A program made the position numbers and the translations under genes. A stretch of DNA of 64,000 nt, taken from Actinomycetes bacterium (GTDB taxonomy: Bacteria; Actinomycetota; Actinomycetes; Mycobacteriales; Mycobacteriaceae). Below are positions 1 through 7,072 of the stretch, one piece after another. Numbering within the stretch: position 1 is the first letter of the stretch; every line of letters begins with the position of its first letter. A model generated the notes under the pieces. The model saw nothing but the letters and a program-made list of their open reading frames with translations. It was not told the DNA's origin and did no database searches. The DNA lies in assembly GCA_023460175.1 (NCBI GenBank), contig JAEWRC010000158.1, positions 47,311 to 111,310 on the forward strand. The letters run 5' to 3'.

Positions 1-709
1 CCTTCCATCCGTTACCCACACCACCGAGCACATCGGAATCGTGGACGAACGCGCCGTCGAAGTAGACGTCCGCGAATCCGTTCTCGCCGTCAAACTTCGC
101 CACCGGGTGAACCGTTACCCCGGGTTGGTCCAGCTCGATCATGAAGTAGGTAAGACCCCGGTGTCGCTCGCCGGGTTCGCCGGTGCGGAAGATACCGAAC
201 ATGTGCGTGCTGAATGCGGCGCGCGTCGTCCAGCACTTCTGGCCGGAAAGCCGCCAACCACTGGATGTTTCGTCGCGCACCGCCTTCGAGCGCACCGAGG
301 CCAGATCACTGCCGGACTCGGGTTCAGACCAACCCTGGCACCAGATATCCTCAAGGGCGGCCATCCGCCGTAGGATTCGCTCCTGCTGATCTCGAGTGCC
401 GAACTCCAGGACCGATGGTGCCAGTAAGAAGATGCCGTTTTGTCCGACCCGTTGAGGCAGTCCGACCCGGTAGTATTCCTCCTCGAATGCCAGCCAATGC
501 CAAAGGTCGAGATCGCGGCCGCCAAATCGCCGCGGCCAGGTCACGACAGCAAGACCGGCATCGAACAGCTTCTTTTCCCAGGCGATATGGACCGGCACCC
601 CGGCGCTCGAATCCCCCGATGGTAGCGGCAGTGCGGGCTTGTTCTCGGACAGCCAGTCGCGTACCTCGGTGCGAAACGCCTCAACGGCCGGCATTGGTGT
701 CAGATCCAT
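1..709 (-). CDS. Acyl-CoA dehydrogenase (3' end outside the window)
   Basis: About 236 N-terminal residues are visible on the minus strand; the gene continues past base 1. It has the acyl-CoA dehydrogenase N-terminal helical domain followed by the middle beta domain with the FAD-contact motif WCQGWSEPESGSDLAS and then GQKCWTT. The family oxidises acyl-CoA to enoyl-CoA and passes electrons to ETF. ATG at 709 is the only sensible start. It diverges from the aldehyde dehydrogenase across a 297-bp gap that holds two copies of the TGTATCCAGGATGC motif, one close to this gene. That links it to the Region 1 catabolic regulon. The substrate cannot be inferred. Confidence 0.9.
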   Translation of the reverse strand, partial: MDLTPMPAVEAFRTEVRDWLSENKPALPLPSGDSSAGVPVHIAWEKKLFDAGLAVVTWPRRFGGRDLDLWHWLAFEEEYYRVGLPQRVGQNGIFLLAPSVLEFGTRDQQERILRRMAALEDIWCQGWSEPESGSDLASVRSKAVRDETSSGWRLSGQKCWTTRAAFSTHMFGIFRTGEPGERHRGLTYFMIELDQPGVTVHPVAKFDGENGFADVYFDGAFVHDSDVLGGVGNGWK

Positions 710-792
710 TCAGTCTCTCCGTAATTCGCCTGAAATCGGTCAGGCGGACAGCAGCTGTGCGCCCGATGCCCGATGGCCAAACCCCGACGCCG

Positions 793-812
793 ATATAATG
801 TATCCAGGATGC
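793..812 (-). promoter_or_regulatory. Operator copy 1, acyl-CoA dehydrogenase promoter
   Basis: TGTATCCAGGATGC at 799-812 is a near-palindrome (GTATCC-A-GGATGC). On the minus strand it is followed at once by TTATAT (798-793), a good -10 hexamer, with a T-rich possible -35 (TTTTTC, 820-815) on the other side. A bound protein would therefore sit between -35 and -10 of the leftward promoter, which suggests repression. The same 14-mer recurs at 945, 10903 and 13760. Promoter elements are judged by eye. Confidence 0.7.
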
Positions 813-910
813 CTGAAAAATCCAAGACGCTGATCGTTCCGCCGCCACGGCTTGGCGAGCGGCCCGTCTGCGGGGCGAGGCGGGGCGACGTGTTGCGCAG
901 ATGACTCCCG

Positions 911-958
911 TTGACTTGGGCCCTGGGCGCCGGATACGGTGTAAGCATCCTGGATACA
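911..958 (+). promoter_or_regulatory. Promoter and operator copy 2, aldehyde dehydrogenase
   Basis: TTGACT (911-916) and a weak -10 near 933-940 precede GCATCCTGGATACA at 945-958, the exact reverse complement of operator copy 1. The operator would overlap the expected transcription start. The two copies in this gap point in opposite directions, matching the two divergent genes. The -10 is poor, so the promoter placement is tentative; the repeat itself is exact. Confidence 0.65.
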
Positions 959-1006
959 ATCGCTCAAATGCGGCCGTCGGCGGCGGCTACTTAGGAGGCA
1001 TGCGTG

Positions 1007-2476
1007 ATGGAAGAGTTCGTTCCTCAGCTCCTGATCGACGGGCGCCTCGTAGGCGCCCGATCGGGTAAGACGTTCGCGAACATCGACCCTTACAACGAAA
1101 CAGAGATCGGGCAGACCCCGGACGCCGGTGTCGAGGATGTGGATGCCGCGGCAAGCGCGGCCCAGCGTGCATTCGAAAGCACCACGTGGTCCAAGGATCA
1201 CGCGTTCCGATCGCGTTGCTTGGGACAACTTCGGGAAGCGATGCTGAGCCACCTCGAGGAGCTCCGCGAGATCCTCGTAGCCGAGGTGGGTTGCCCGATC
1301 TTCATGACCGACTTTTTCCAACTCAACGATCCGGTGGACGAGATCACCGACTGGATGGAGTTGGCCGAAAGGTATGCCTTCGAACGGGACCTGCCTCCGC
1401 ATCCGGCGATGTTGTCGCCCAACGAGCGGTTGCTGATCAAGGAACCCTGGGGCGTGACGGCATTGATCACGCCGTACAACTATCCGATTCAGCAGCTGAT
1501 CTACAAGCTCGGTCCGGCACTGGCTGCGGGCAACACCGCGATCATCAAGCCGTCGCCGTTGACTCCGTGGACCGCCAATTTCGTGGGCAAGCTCGTGGCC
1601 GACGAGACCGATATCCCGCCCGGTGTCGTCAACGTCATCACCAGCTCGGAAACCGACGTGAGCGAGGCTCTGGTCGCGCATCCGTATGTCGAGATGATCA
1701 GTTTCACCGGCTCCACTGCGGTCGGGAAACGAATTATGGCCACGGCGGCCGAGCGGGTGAAGAAGGTAGCCCTGGAACTCGGCGGCAAATCGGCCACCAT
1801 TGCGCTCGATGATGCCGACATCGACACCGTGGTCCGGTTCAATGTGCCTCGGATGGCCCGGCATTCGGGGCAGGGTTGCACCAACCTGACCCGTCTGCTG
1901 CTGCCCCGCGCGAAGTACGAGTCGGCCCTCGACCTTTCGGCGGAGGTGGCCGCACAGGTCATTTGGGGAGATCCCCGCAACCCCGACACTCACATGGGTC
2001 CGCAGATCAGCCGGGCGAACCAGCAACGGGTGCTGCAGCATATCGAGAAGGCCCGCGCTGAAGGCGGCCGTATCGTCGCGGGCGGTGGCGTGCCGGCGTC
2101 GGCTGAGACCGGATACTTTGTCGAGGCGACCGTGATCGCCGATGTGGACCCGGATTCCACGATCGCCCAGGAGGAAACGTTCGGGCCGGTACTCGCGGTC
2201 ATTCCGTATGACACCGAAGAAGAAGCGGTGGCGATCGCCAACAATTCGTTGTTCGGGCTGTCGGGCGCGGTCTACTCGGCGACCGATGAGCGCGCACTTT
2301 CGGTCGCCAAGCGGGTCCGCACCGGCACCATGGATGTCAACGGGGCGACCTGGTTCGCTCGTGACACCCCGTTCGGCGGGATGAAACAGAGTGGTCTGGG
2401 CCGAGAGTGGGGCATGGCCGGCCTCGAGGAGTTCCTCGACACCCGCATCATCGGCTACCCGACGCCGACTTCATGA
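1007..2476 (+). CDS. NAD(P)-dependent aldehyde dehydrogenase
   Basis: A full-length (489 aa) aldehyde dehydrogenase superfamily enzyme, oxidising an aldehyde to its acid. The general-base glutamate lies in LELGGK (about residue 257) and the catalytic cysteine in GQGCTN (about residue 291); the cofactor-binding SFTGSTAVGK is also present. The ATG at 1007 is preceded by AGGAGG at 993-998 with 8-nt spacing; a GTG one codon earlier (1004) is the alternative. The CoA-transferase follows after 46 bp, suggesting co-transcription and sequential aldehyde to acid to acyl-CoA steps. Operator copy 2 lies about 50 bp upstream. Confidence 0.95.
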   Translation: MEEFVPQLLIDGRLVGARSGKTFANIDPYNETEIGQTPDAGVEDVDAAASAAQRAFESTTWSKDHAFRSRCLGQLREAMLSHLEELREILVAEVGCPIFMTDFFQLNDPVDEITDWMELAERYAFERDLPPHPAMLSPNERLLIKEPWGVTALITPYNYPIQQLIYKLGPALAAGNTAIIKPSPLTPWTANFVGKLVADETDIPPGVVNVITSSETDVSEALVAHPYVEMISFTGSTAVGKRIMATAAERVKKVALELGGKSATIALDDADIDTVVRFNVPRMARHSGQGCTNLTRLLLPRAKYESALDLSAEVAAQVIWGDPRNPDTHMGPQISRANQQRVLQHIEKARAEGGRIVAGGGVPASAETGYFVEATVIADVDPDSTIAQEETFGPVLAVIPYDTEEEAVAIANNSLFGLSGAVYSATDERALSVAKRVRTGTMDVNGATWFARDTPFGGMKQSGLGREWGMAGLEEFLDTRIIGYPTPTS

Positions 2477-2522
2477 CTAAGCAAGCCGGGTTGACGCACC
2501 GGACCGAGAGGCAGACCGATAC

Positions 2523-3728
2523 ATGAAAGTGTTCGAGGGTGTTCGCGTCGTCGAACTGGCCTCCTATCTGTTTGTCCCGGCGGCCGGAGCGATTCTGGCT
2601 GACTGGGGAGCGGACGTGGTCAAGATCGAGCATCCTGAGCGGCCGGACCCGCAGCGCAATTTCGTCATCGCGGGGATGAGCGTGGACAACACTCCGTTCG
2701 AGCCGCTCATGCAGCAGACCAACCGGGGCAAGCGAAGCCTCGGCATCGATGTGAGCACGGTCGCCGGCTACCAATTGCTCGGTCGGCTGATCACCACGGC
2801 CGATGTCTTCCTCACCAACCTGTTGCCCGACAGCCGTCGTCGACTCCAACTCGAGGTGGACGACGTTCGGGCAATGAATCCGAACATCGTTTATGTCCGG
2901 GGGAGTGGTTACGGCCCCGCCGGTGCGGATCGAAATATGCCCGGTTTCGACGGGACGACATTCTGGGCGCGCGGCGGGGCGGCAGACAACCTGACTCCAG
3001 CGGGAGCGGCCGCGCCGACGCCGCCGGCGCCGGCCATGGGCGATCTACCTGGATCGACGGCCGTTGCCGGAGCTGTCGCGGCCGGGCTGTTCCATCGCGA
3101 GCGCAGCGGTGAGCCGCCCGTGGTGGACGTTTCGCTGCTCGGGGTCGCCGTCTGGGGCAACTCGCCGGCGATCATTGCTTCCGCCCAACACGGCGGCCCG
3201 ATTCGCAAGACGCTCCGCGAGGAGAACGTCAACCCGGCGACGCTGGCCTACCGCACCCGAGATGGCCGATTCGTCAAGCTTTCGCTGTTCCAGTCGGATC
3301 GATACTTCGGACAGCTCTGCGAGTGTCTCGGGGTGCCCGCGCTGGCGGCCGACCCGCGATTCGCCGACTCGCAGTCGCGGTCGGTGCACAACCGGGAATG
3401 CATCGCCGCGCTAGACGAAGCATTCGCCCGGTTCGACCTCCCGGATGTTGCCGAGCGGTTGGCCGACCTGGGCGGCCCGTGGTCGATCGTGCAAACCGTC
3501 TACGAGGTGAGCCGCGACCCACAGGTACTGGCGAATCGGTATCTGGACGGTCTCGACGTCGATGGACGCGAGATGATGGTCGCGGCCTCACCCTGGCAGT
3601 TCGGCGAAACGCGCTATCCGTTGCAGTCTGCGCCGGAACATGGCGCCGACACCGACGACATCCTGCTCGAACTGGGACTCGAGCAGGACGAGATCATTGC
3701 GCACAAAGTGGCGGGGACCGTTCTATAA
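2523..3728 (+). CDS. CaiB/BaiF (family III) CoA-transferase
   Basis: A 401-residue family III CoA-transferase, which moves CoA from a donor thioester to a carboxylic acid without ATP. The N-terminus FEGVRVVELASY...LADWGADVVKIEHP is the family signature, and the Asp in AMGDLPGS (near residue 175) sits where the family's catalytic aspartate is found. It directly follows the aldehyde dehydrogenase on the same strand, so it may activate that enzyme's acid product. A GntR regulator follows but has its own promoter and palindrome. The acid substrate is unknown. Confidence 0.93.
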   Translation: MKVFEGVRVVELASYLFVPAAGAILADWGADVVKIEHPERPDPQRNFVIAGMSVDNTPFEPLMQQTNRGKRSLGIDVSTVAGYQLLGRLITTADVFLTNLLPDSRRRLQLEVDDVRAMNPNIVYVRGSGYGPAGADRNMPGFDGTTFWARGGAADNLTPAGAAAPTPPAPAMGDLPGSTAVAGAVAAGLFHRERSGEPPVVDVSLLGVAVWGNSPAIIASAQHGGPIRKTLREENVNPATLAYRTRDGRFVKLSLFQSDRYFGQLCECLGVPALAADPRFADSQSRSVHNRECIAALDEAFARFDLPDVAERLADLGGPWSIVQTVYEVSRDPQVLANRYLDGLDVDGREMMVAASPWQFGETRYPLQSAPEHGADTDDILLELGLEQDEIIAHKVAGTVL

Positions 3729-3761
3729 CCGGGAACCCAACGGCGCGCCGACCCCGCAAGG

Positions 3762-3791
3762 TTGACGGTCTTTCCGGACGGCACGTATCCT
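3762..3791 (+). promoter_or_regulatory. Promoter of the first GntR gene
   Basis: TTGACG (3762-3767) and TATCCT (3786-3791) are separated by 18 bp and resemble a sigma-A promoter. The -10 lies in the centre of the 33-bp palindrome, so binding there would block transcription. Called from sequence only. Confidence 0.55.
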
Positions 3792-3807
3792 GGATACGTG
3801 CCGTCCG
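3775..3807. promoter_or_regulatory. 33-bp perfect palindrome, operator copy 3
   Basis: The arms 3775-3790 and 3792-3807 are exact reverse complements (16 bp each) around a single central T at 3791. The core GTATCCTGGATAC (3785-3797) matches the 14-bp motif repeated across Region 1, and here both halves are symmetric. It overlaps the -10 of the promoter and ends 32 bp before the GntR start. It is the strongest copy in the set and the likely autoregulatory site. Confidence 0.85.
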
Positions 3808-3839
3808 ACGTGCGCTCGAAAGCTCGTAGCAGGAAACCG

Positions 3840-4544
3840 ATGACGAAGACCCGCGCCACCGGTGGACGACTTGTGGACGGAATCACCGCAACCCTGCGCG
3901 AGATGATTCTCGACCACTCGATCGCACCGGGGACGGTCTTGCTACAGACCGAATGGTCAGAGCGCCTGCAGGTCAGCCGCACTCCACTTCGTGAGGCCTT
4001 TCGGATCCTGGAGCAGGAGGGACTGGTCCGGGTCTCCAATGGCAATCGCACCATCGAGGTCGCCCATTTCACCAGCCGCGCCGAGGAACTTCGCGGGCTC
4101 TACGAGGTCCGCGAGGTTCTCGATGGGCTGGCCGCCCGCTTGCTCGCGACGCATGGCCTTGCCGACGAAACCGCCGGGGAGCTCGAAGCGCTGCTGGATG
4201 AAATGGACGGTGCTATGAAGCCATTCGATTCGGGACGCTGGTTCTCGGCTCACATGGCTTTCCACGTGCGCATCGCCGAATCCTGCGGGAACAGCCGGCT
4301 CGGCCAGCAGTTGGACGTCATCAAGATGACCAGTGTTTCCCTGCATGCCTACCTCGGCGAGCTGTCGCCGACGGACGCCCGGCTGGTTGACGCTCTGACC
4401 ATGGCGGGCAAGCAACACCGGGCGATTCTCGACGCGGTACGCAGTGGTAACGGCGACCTCGCCGAGATGGCGGCCTGCCAGCACATTCGGACCGTGCTGG
4501 ACTCCGACCTCATCGAGGAGGCGGCTGGTCGCAAAGGTACGTGA
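3840..4544 (+). CDS. GntR-family regulator, FCD (FadR/VanR-type) subfamily
   Basis: A 234-aa repressor-type regulator. The N-terminal winged helix-turn-helix has the recognition segment VSRTPLREAFRILEQEGLVR. The C-terminal all-helical FCD ligand domain keeps the histidines expected to bind metal (HMAFHVRIAESCGN, KQHRAIL, CQHIRTVL). The reading frame stays open upstream to a TTG at 3762, but ATG 3840 is preceded by AGGAAA and places the palindrome outside the coding sequence. It is a paralogue of the regulator at 10118 with an almost identical recognition helix. FCD regulators usually respond to small organic acids or acyl-CoAs; the ligand here is probably a pathway intermediate. Confidence 0.92.
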   Translation: MTKTRATGGRLVDGITATLREMILDHSIAPGTVLLQTEWSERLQVSRTPLREAFRILEQEGLVRVSNGNRTIEVAHFTSRAEELRGLYEVREVLDGLAARLLATHGLADETAGELEALLDEMDGAMKPFDSGRWFSAHMAFHVRIAESCGNSRLGQQLDVIKMTSVSLHAYLGELSPTDARLVDALTMAGKQHRAILDAVRSGNGDLAEMAACQHIRTVLDSDLIEEAAGRKGT

Positions 4545-4570
4545 GATACCTTTTGCCGCCGGCTTTTCGG

Positions 4571-5389
4571 TTACTTATTGACCATGCCGGCGTCGACCGG
4601 CAGAGCGATGCCGGTGACATAACGGGCGTCATCGGAGACTAGCCAGGCGATCGCGTTGCTGACGTCGCGCGCTTCGATCAATGAGACGGGCATCGGGTTG
4701 CCCAGCCCGCCCGAGAGGGCGGGGTCGGTCGCTGCGGCGGACTCGTGGAAACCGGCCAGCATCGGGGTGTCGACCCCCGTGGGGTGCACCGTGTTAACCC
4801 GGATACGCTGGGGCGCCAGGTAGTTGGCGTACATCCGCATCAACCCGACGACCCCGTGTTTGGCGGCCGCGTAACCGAAATTACCGCCATTGGTTCCCGC
4901 GACCATTCCCTTGAGCCCGTTCACGGAGCTGGTGATGACGATGGAACCGCCCTCATCCTGCTGCCGAAGCGTCGGCAGTGCGGCCTGAATGGTGTTCCAC
5001 ACGCCAACGAGCATGACGTCGAGGGCGTCACGGAACGCTTCGTCGTCCCGGCCCTCGCCGAGGCCCTGGAACATGATGCCGGCATTAGCGAGGACGATGT
5101 CCAATCTGCCGAGTGTGCTGATCCCCTCGGCCACTGCGGACTTCAGCGCAGCCGCATCGCGGACGTCGACCACGAACGACTCCATCCGTCGCCCGAGCTG
5201 CTTCACCAGATCGACCGTCTCGGCCAGGTCTGCGGTGGTGGCCATCGGGTAGGTCACGGTCGACATCTGTTCGCAGATGTCGACACCGATGATGTCCGCG
5301 CCCTCCTCGGCCAGCCGAATGGCATGTGCCCGCCCCTGCCCGCGTGCGGCCCCGGTGATCAGAGCGACCTTGCCGTCAAGTTTGCCCAT
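4571..5389 (-). CDS. Mycofactocin-type short-chain dehydrogenase (SDR)
   Basis: A 272-aa SDR with cofactor motif TGAARGQG (12-19), NAG (102-104), Ser154/155 and the Tyr173-x3-Lys177 pair. The start GKVALITGAARGQGRAHAIRL, the early insert (STVTYPMATTADLAETV) and the slightly long size match the actinobacterial SDR subfamily tied to the redox peptide cofactor mycofactocin, which keeps its nicotinamide tightly bound. It would oxidise an alcohol intermediate. No mycofactocin biosynthesis genes are in the window. It is the last gene of the leftward operon, and its start overlaps the DUF35 gene by 14 bp. Confidence 0.9.
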   Translation of the reverse strand: MGKLDGKVALITGAARGQGRAHAIRLAEEGADIIGVDICEQMSTVTYPMATTADLAETVDLVKQLGRRMESFVVDVRDAAALKSAVAEGISTLGRLDIVLANAGIMFQGLGEGRDDEAFRDALDVMLVGVWNTIQAALPTLRQQDEGGSIVITSSVNGLKGMVAGTNGGNFGYAAAKHGVVGLMRMYANYLAPQRIRVNTVHPTGVDTPMLAGFHESAAATDPALSGGLGNPMPVSLIEARDVSNAIAWLVSDDARYVTGIALPVDAGMVNK

Positions 5390-5843
5390 GGAGTTCCTCG
5401 CCTTCGTGTTGTGACCGCGATGTTCGCGTCGGATCCGGATCAGGTTCCCATTGTGGGAGAGTGACGCCCGGTTCGATCTCCTCGAACCGCACGCGCATCG
5501 CCATGCCTTCGGAAAGTTCTGCAGCACCGTGTATCTGGCCGATGAATCGGATCGATGGATCCTCGTCCAAGGCGACCAGCACGATCGTGCATGGTGCGGG
5601 GAATGCCTCATGGATCGTGTGCTGCAGGACGGTCCAGGAATAGACCGATCCTCTCGGCTGCACCTCGCACCAGCCGACGTCCCACGATCCGCACCTATGG
5701 CAGTAGGACTTCGGCAGGTGGATCTTGACGCCGCAGGCGTTACAGGTCCGGACCACAAGCCGGTGTTCGGTGGCCGCCTGCCAGAATCCTGCGGTCTCGT
5801 CGTCGTCGACGACGGGCAGCGGGCGCGAGACAGATGCGGACAC
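5376..5843 (-). CDS. DUF35 zinc-ribbon/OB-fold acyl-CoA-associated protein
   Basis: A 155-aa protein with an N-terminal rubredoxin-like zinc ribbon (Cys34, Cys37, Cys48, Cys51) and a C-terminal OB fold, the DUF35 layout. In actinobacterial steroid catabolism such proteins partner thiolase-like Ltp2 enzymes and are needed for retro-aldol C-C cleavage of a 3-hydroxyacyl-CoA. Here it follows a thiolase-like gene, with its GTG start sharing one base with that gene's TAG stop, so translation is probably coupled. The 14-bp overlap with the next SDR supports the same idea. Family placement is firm; the aldolase role is inferred. Confidence 0.9.
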   Translation of the reverse strand: MSASVSRPLPVVDDDETAGFWQAATEHRLVVRTCNACGVKIHLPKSYCHRCGSWDVGWCEVQPRGSVYSWTVLQHTIHEAFPAPCTIVLVALDEDPSIRFIGQIHGAAELSEGMAMRVRFEEIEPGVTLPQWEPDPDPTRTSRSQHEGEELHGQT

Positions 5844-7045
5844 TACCCGGCCCGCAGGATCATCGCGCTGGTCATAGTCGGGGCCCCCGAGGTGACCAGA
5901 CAGGTCTGTGCATCGGGCACTTGCGATGTCGACTGACCGCGCATCTGCCGCACTCCCTCCAGGATGTGGTTCATACCGTGGATGTAGGCCTCCGACAGGT
6001 TCCCACCCGCGGTGTTGATCGGCAGGCTGCCGGTCAGGTCGATGGCGCCGCTGGACGCAAATATGCCGCCTTCGCCGGGCGCGCAGAAGCCGTAGTCCTC
6101 GAGCTGTAACAGCACCGTGATGGTGAAGCAATCGTAGAGTTGGGCGACATCGATCTCGGTCGGACCGAGACCGGCGCGCCGGTAGAGTTCACGGCCCACG
6201 GACCGCGACGGGTTGGCCAGTAGCTCGGGGCGCATTAGTGCGGGAAACACTTTGCCGCCCTGCATATCCGGTACCGTCCCTTGCGATACCGCCCGCACCA
6301 GCACCGTGGGTTGGGGCGAGTCGGCGGCCCGCTGGCCCGTGGTGACGACCACCGCGCATGCCCCGTCGGACTCCAGGCAGAAGTCGAACAACCGGAGAGG
6401 GTCGGCGATCATCCGGGACCGGTAGTAATCGGCCATCGACATGGTGCGGCCGGCCATCATCGCGCGTGGGTTCGCGTTCGCCCGGCGTCGCACCGTCATC
6501 GCGATGCCGGCGAGGTCCTCGGTTGTGGATCCGTACTCGATCATGTGGCGACGTGCATACAGCGCATAGAGTTGTCCCGGTGCCATCAGGCCATAGGGCA
6601 AGAAGAACTCGTCGAGCGTGCCGCCACCACCGACCCGCCCGGCCTTTTCGGCCTGTTGCATCGCCGTGCCCTTGCCGAACCGCAGGCCGGAGCGGCCGTT
6701 GAGCGCGCGGTAGACCAGCACATTGCGGGCCTGGCCGGACATGATCGCGGCCACCGCTTGACCCACCATGCCGCACGGGGACGCGCCGCCCGTCCCGGTC
6801 ACACCCCAAAACGTCAGCCCGCTCAACCCCAGCCAGTGGCCGATGTCGCTGTGGTGCACCGTGTCGTAGTCCGAGCGGACCACGCCGTCGATATCTGCCG
6901 GCGTCAGGCCGGCGTCAGCTATTGCGGCCAGGCTGGCCTCGGCGGCCAGTGCCGCAACGCTGCGGCCCGATCGCGCGGAGAACTCGGTGGCACCGATGCC
7001 GGTGATCGCGCACCGGTCCCGGTGGCTGTAGTCGATGGTGTTCAC
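5843..7045 (-). CDS. Thiolase-like lipid-transfer protein (SCP-x/Ltp2 family)
   Basis: A 400-aa thiolase-superfamily protein. It begins RCAITGIGATEFSARSGRS and ends with the GMNHILEGVRQMRG segment typical of lipid-transfer/Ltp2-type enzymes. ASPCGMVGQA lies in the region of the thiolase nucleophile, but the classical C-terminal thiolase motifs are not evident. Members either cleave 3-ketoacyl-CoA or, when paired with DUF35, perform retro-aldol cleavage; direct coupling to the DUF35 gene favours the second. It probably removes a short acyl unit from a side chain or opened ring. It lies 27 bp downstream of the monooxygenase gene. Confidence 0.88.
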   Translation of the reverse strand: MNTIDYSHRDRCAITGIGATEFSARSGRSVAALAAEASLAAIADAGLTPADIDGVVRSDYDTVHHSDIGHWLGLSGLTFWGVTGTGGASPCGMVGQAVAAIMSGQARNVLVYRALNGRSGLRFGKGTAMQQAEKAGRVGGGGTLDEFFLPYGLMAPGQLYALYARRHMIEYGSTTEDLAGIAMTVRRRANANPRAMMAGRTMSMADYYRSRMIADPLRLFDFCLESDGACAVVVTTGQRAADSPQPTVLVRAVSQGTVPDMQGGKVFPALMRPELLANPSRSVGRELYRRAGLGPTEIDVAQLYDCFTITVLLQLEDYGFCAPGEGGIFASSGAIDLTGSLPINTAGGNLSEAYIHGMNHILEGVRQMRGQSTSQVPDAQTCLVTSGAPTMTSAMILRAG

Positions 7046-7072
7046 CCGGGATCCGCTCGAAGCTGACTGCTG

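Noticed and set aside
740..2041. 433-aa open frame antisense to the aldehyde dehydrogenase
   Set aside because: High-GC shadow; no domain, and the plus-strand enzyme is complete and unmistakable.
3762..3839. Longer GntR protein starting at TTG 3762
   Set aside because: Would put the palindrome and promoter inside the coding sequence; ATG 3840 has a ribosome site and gives normal length.
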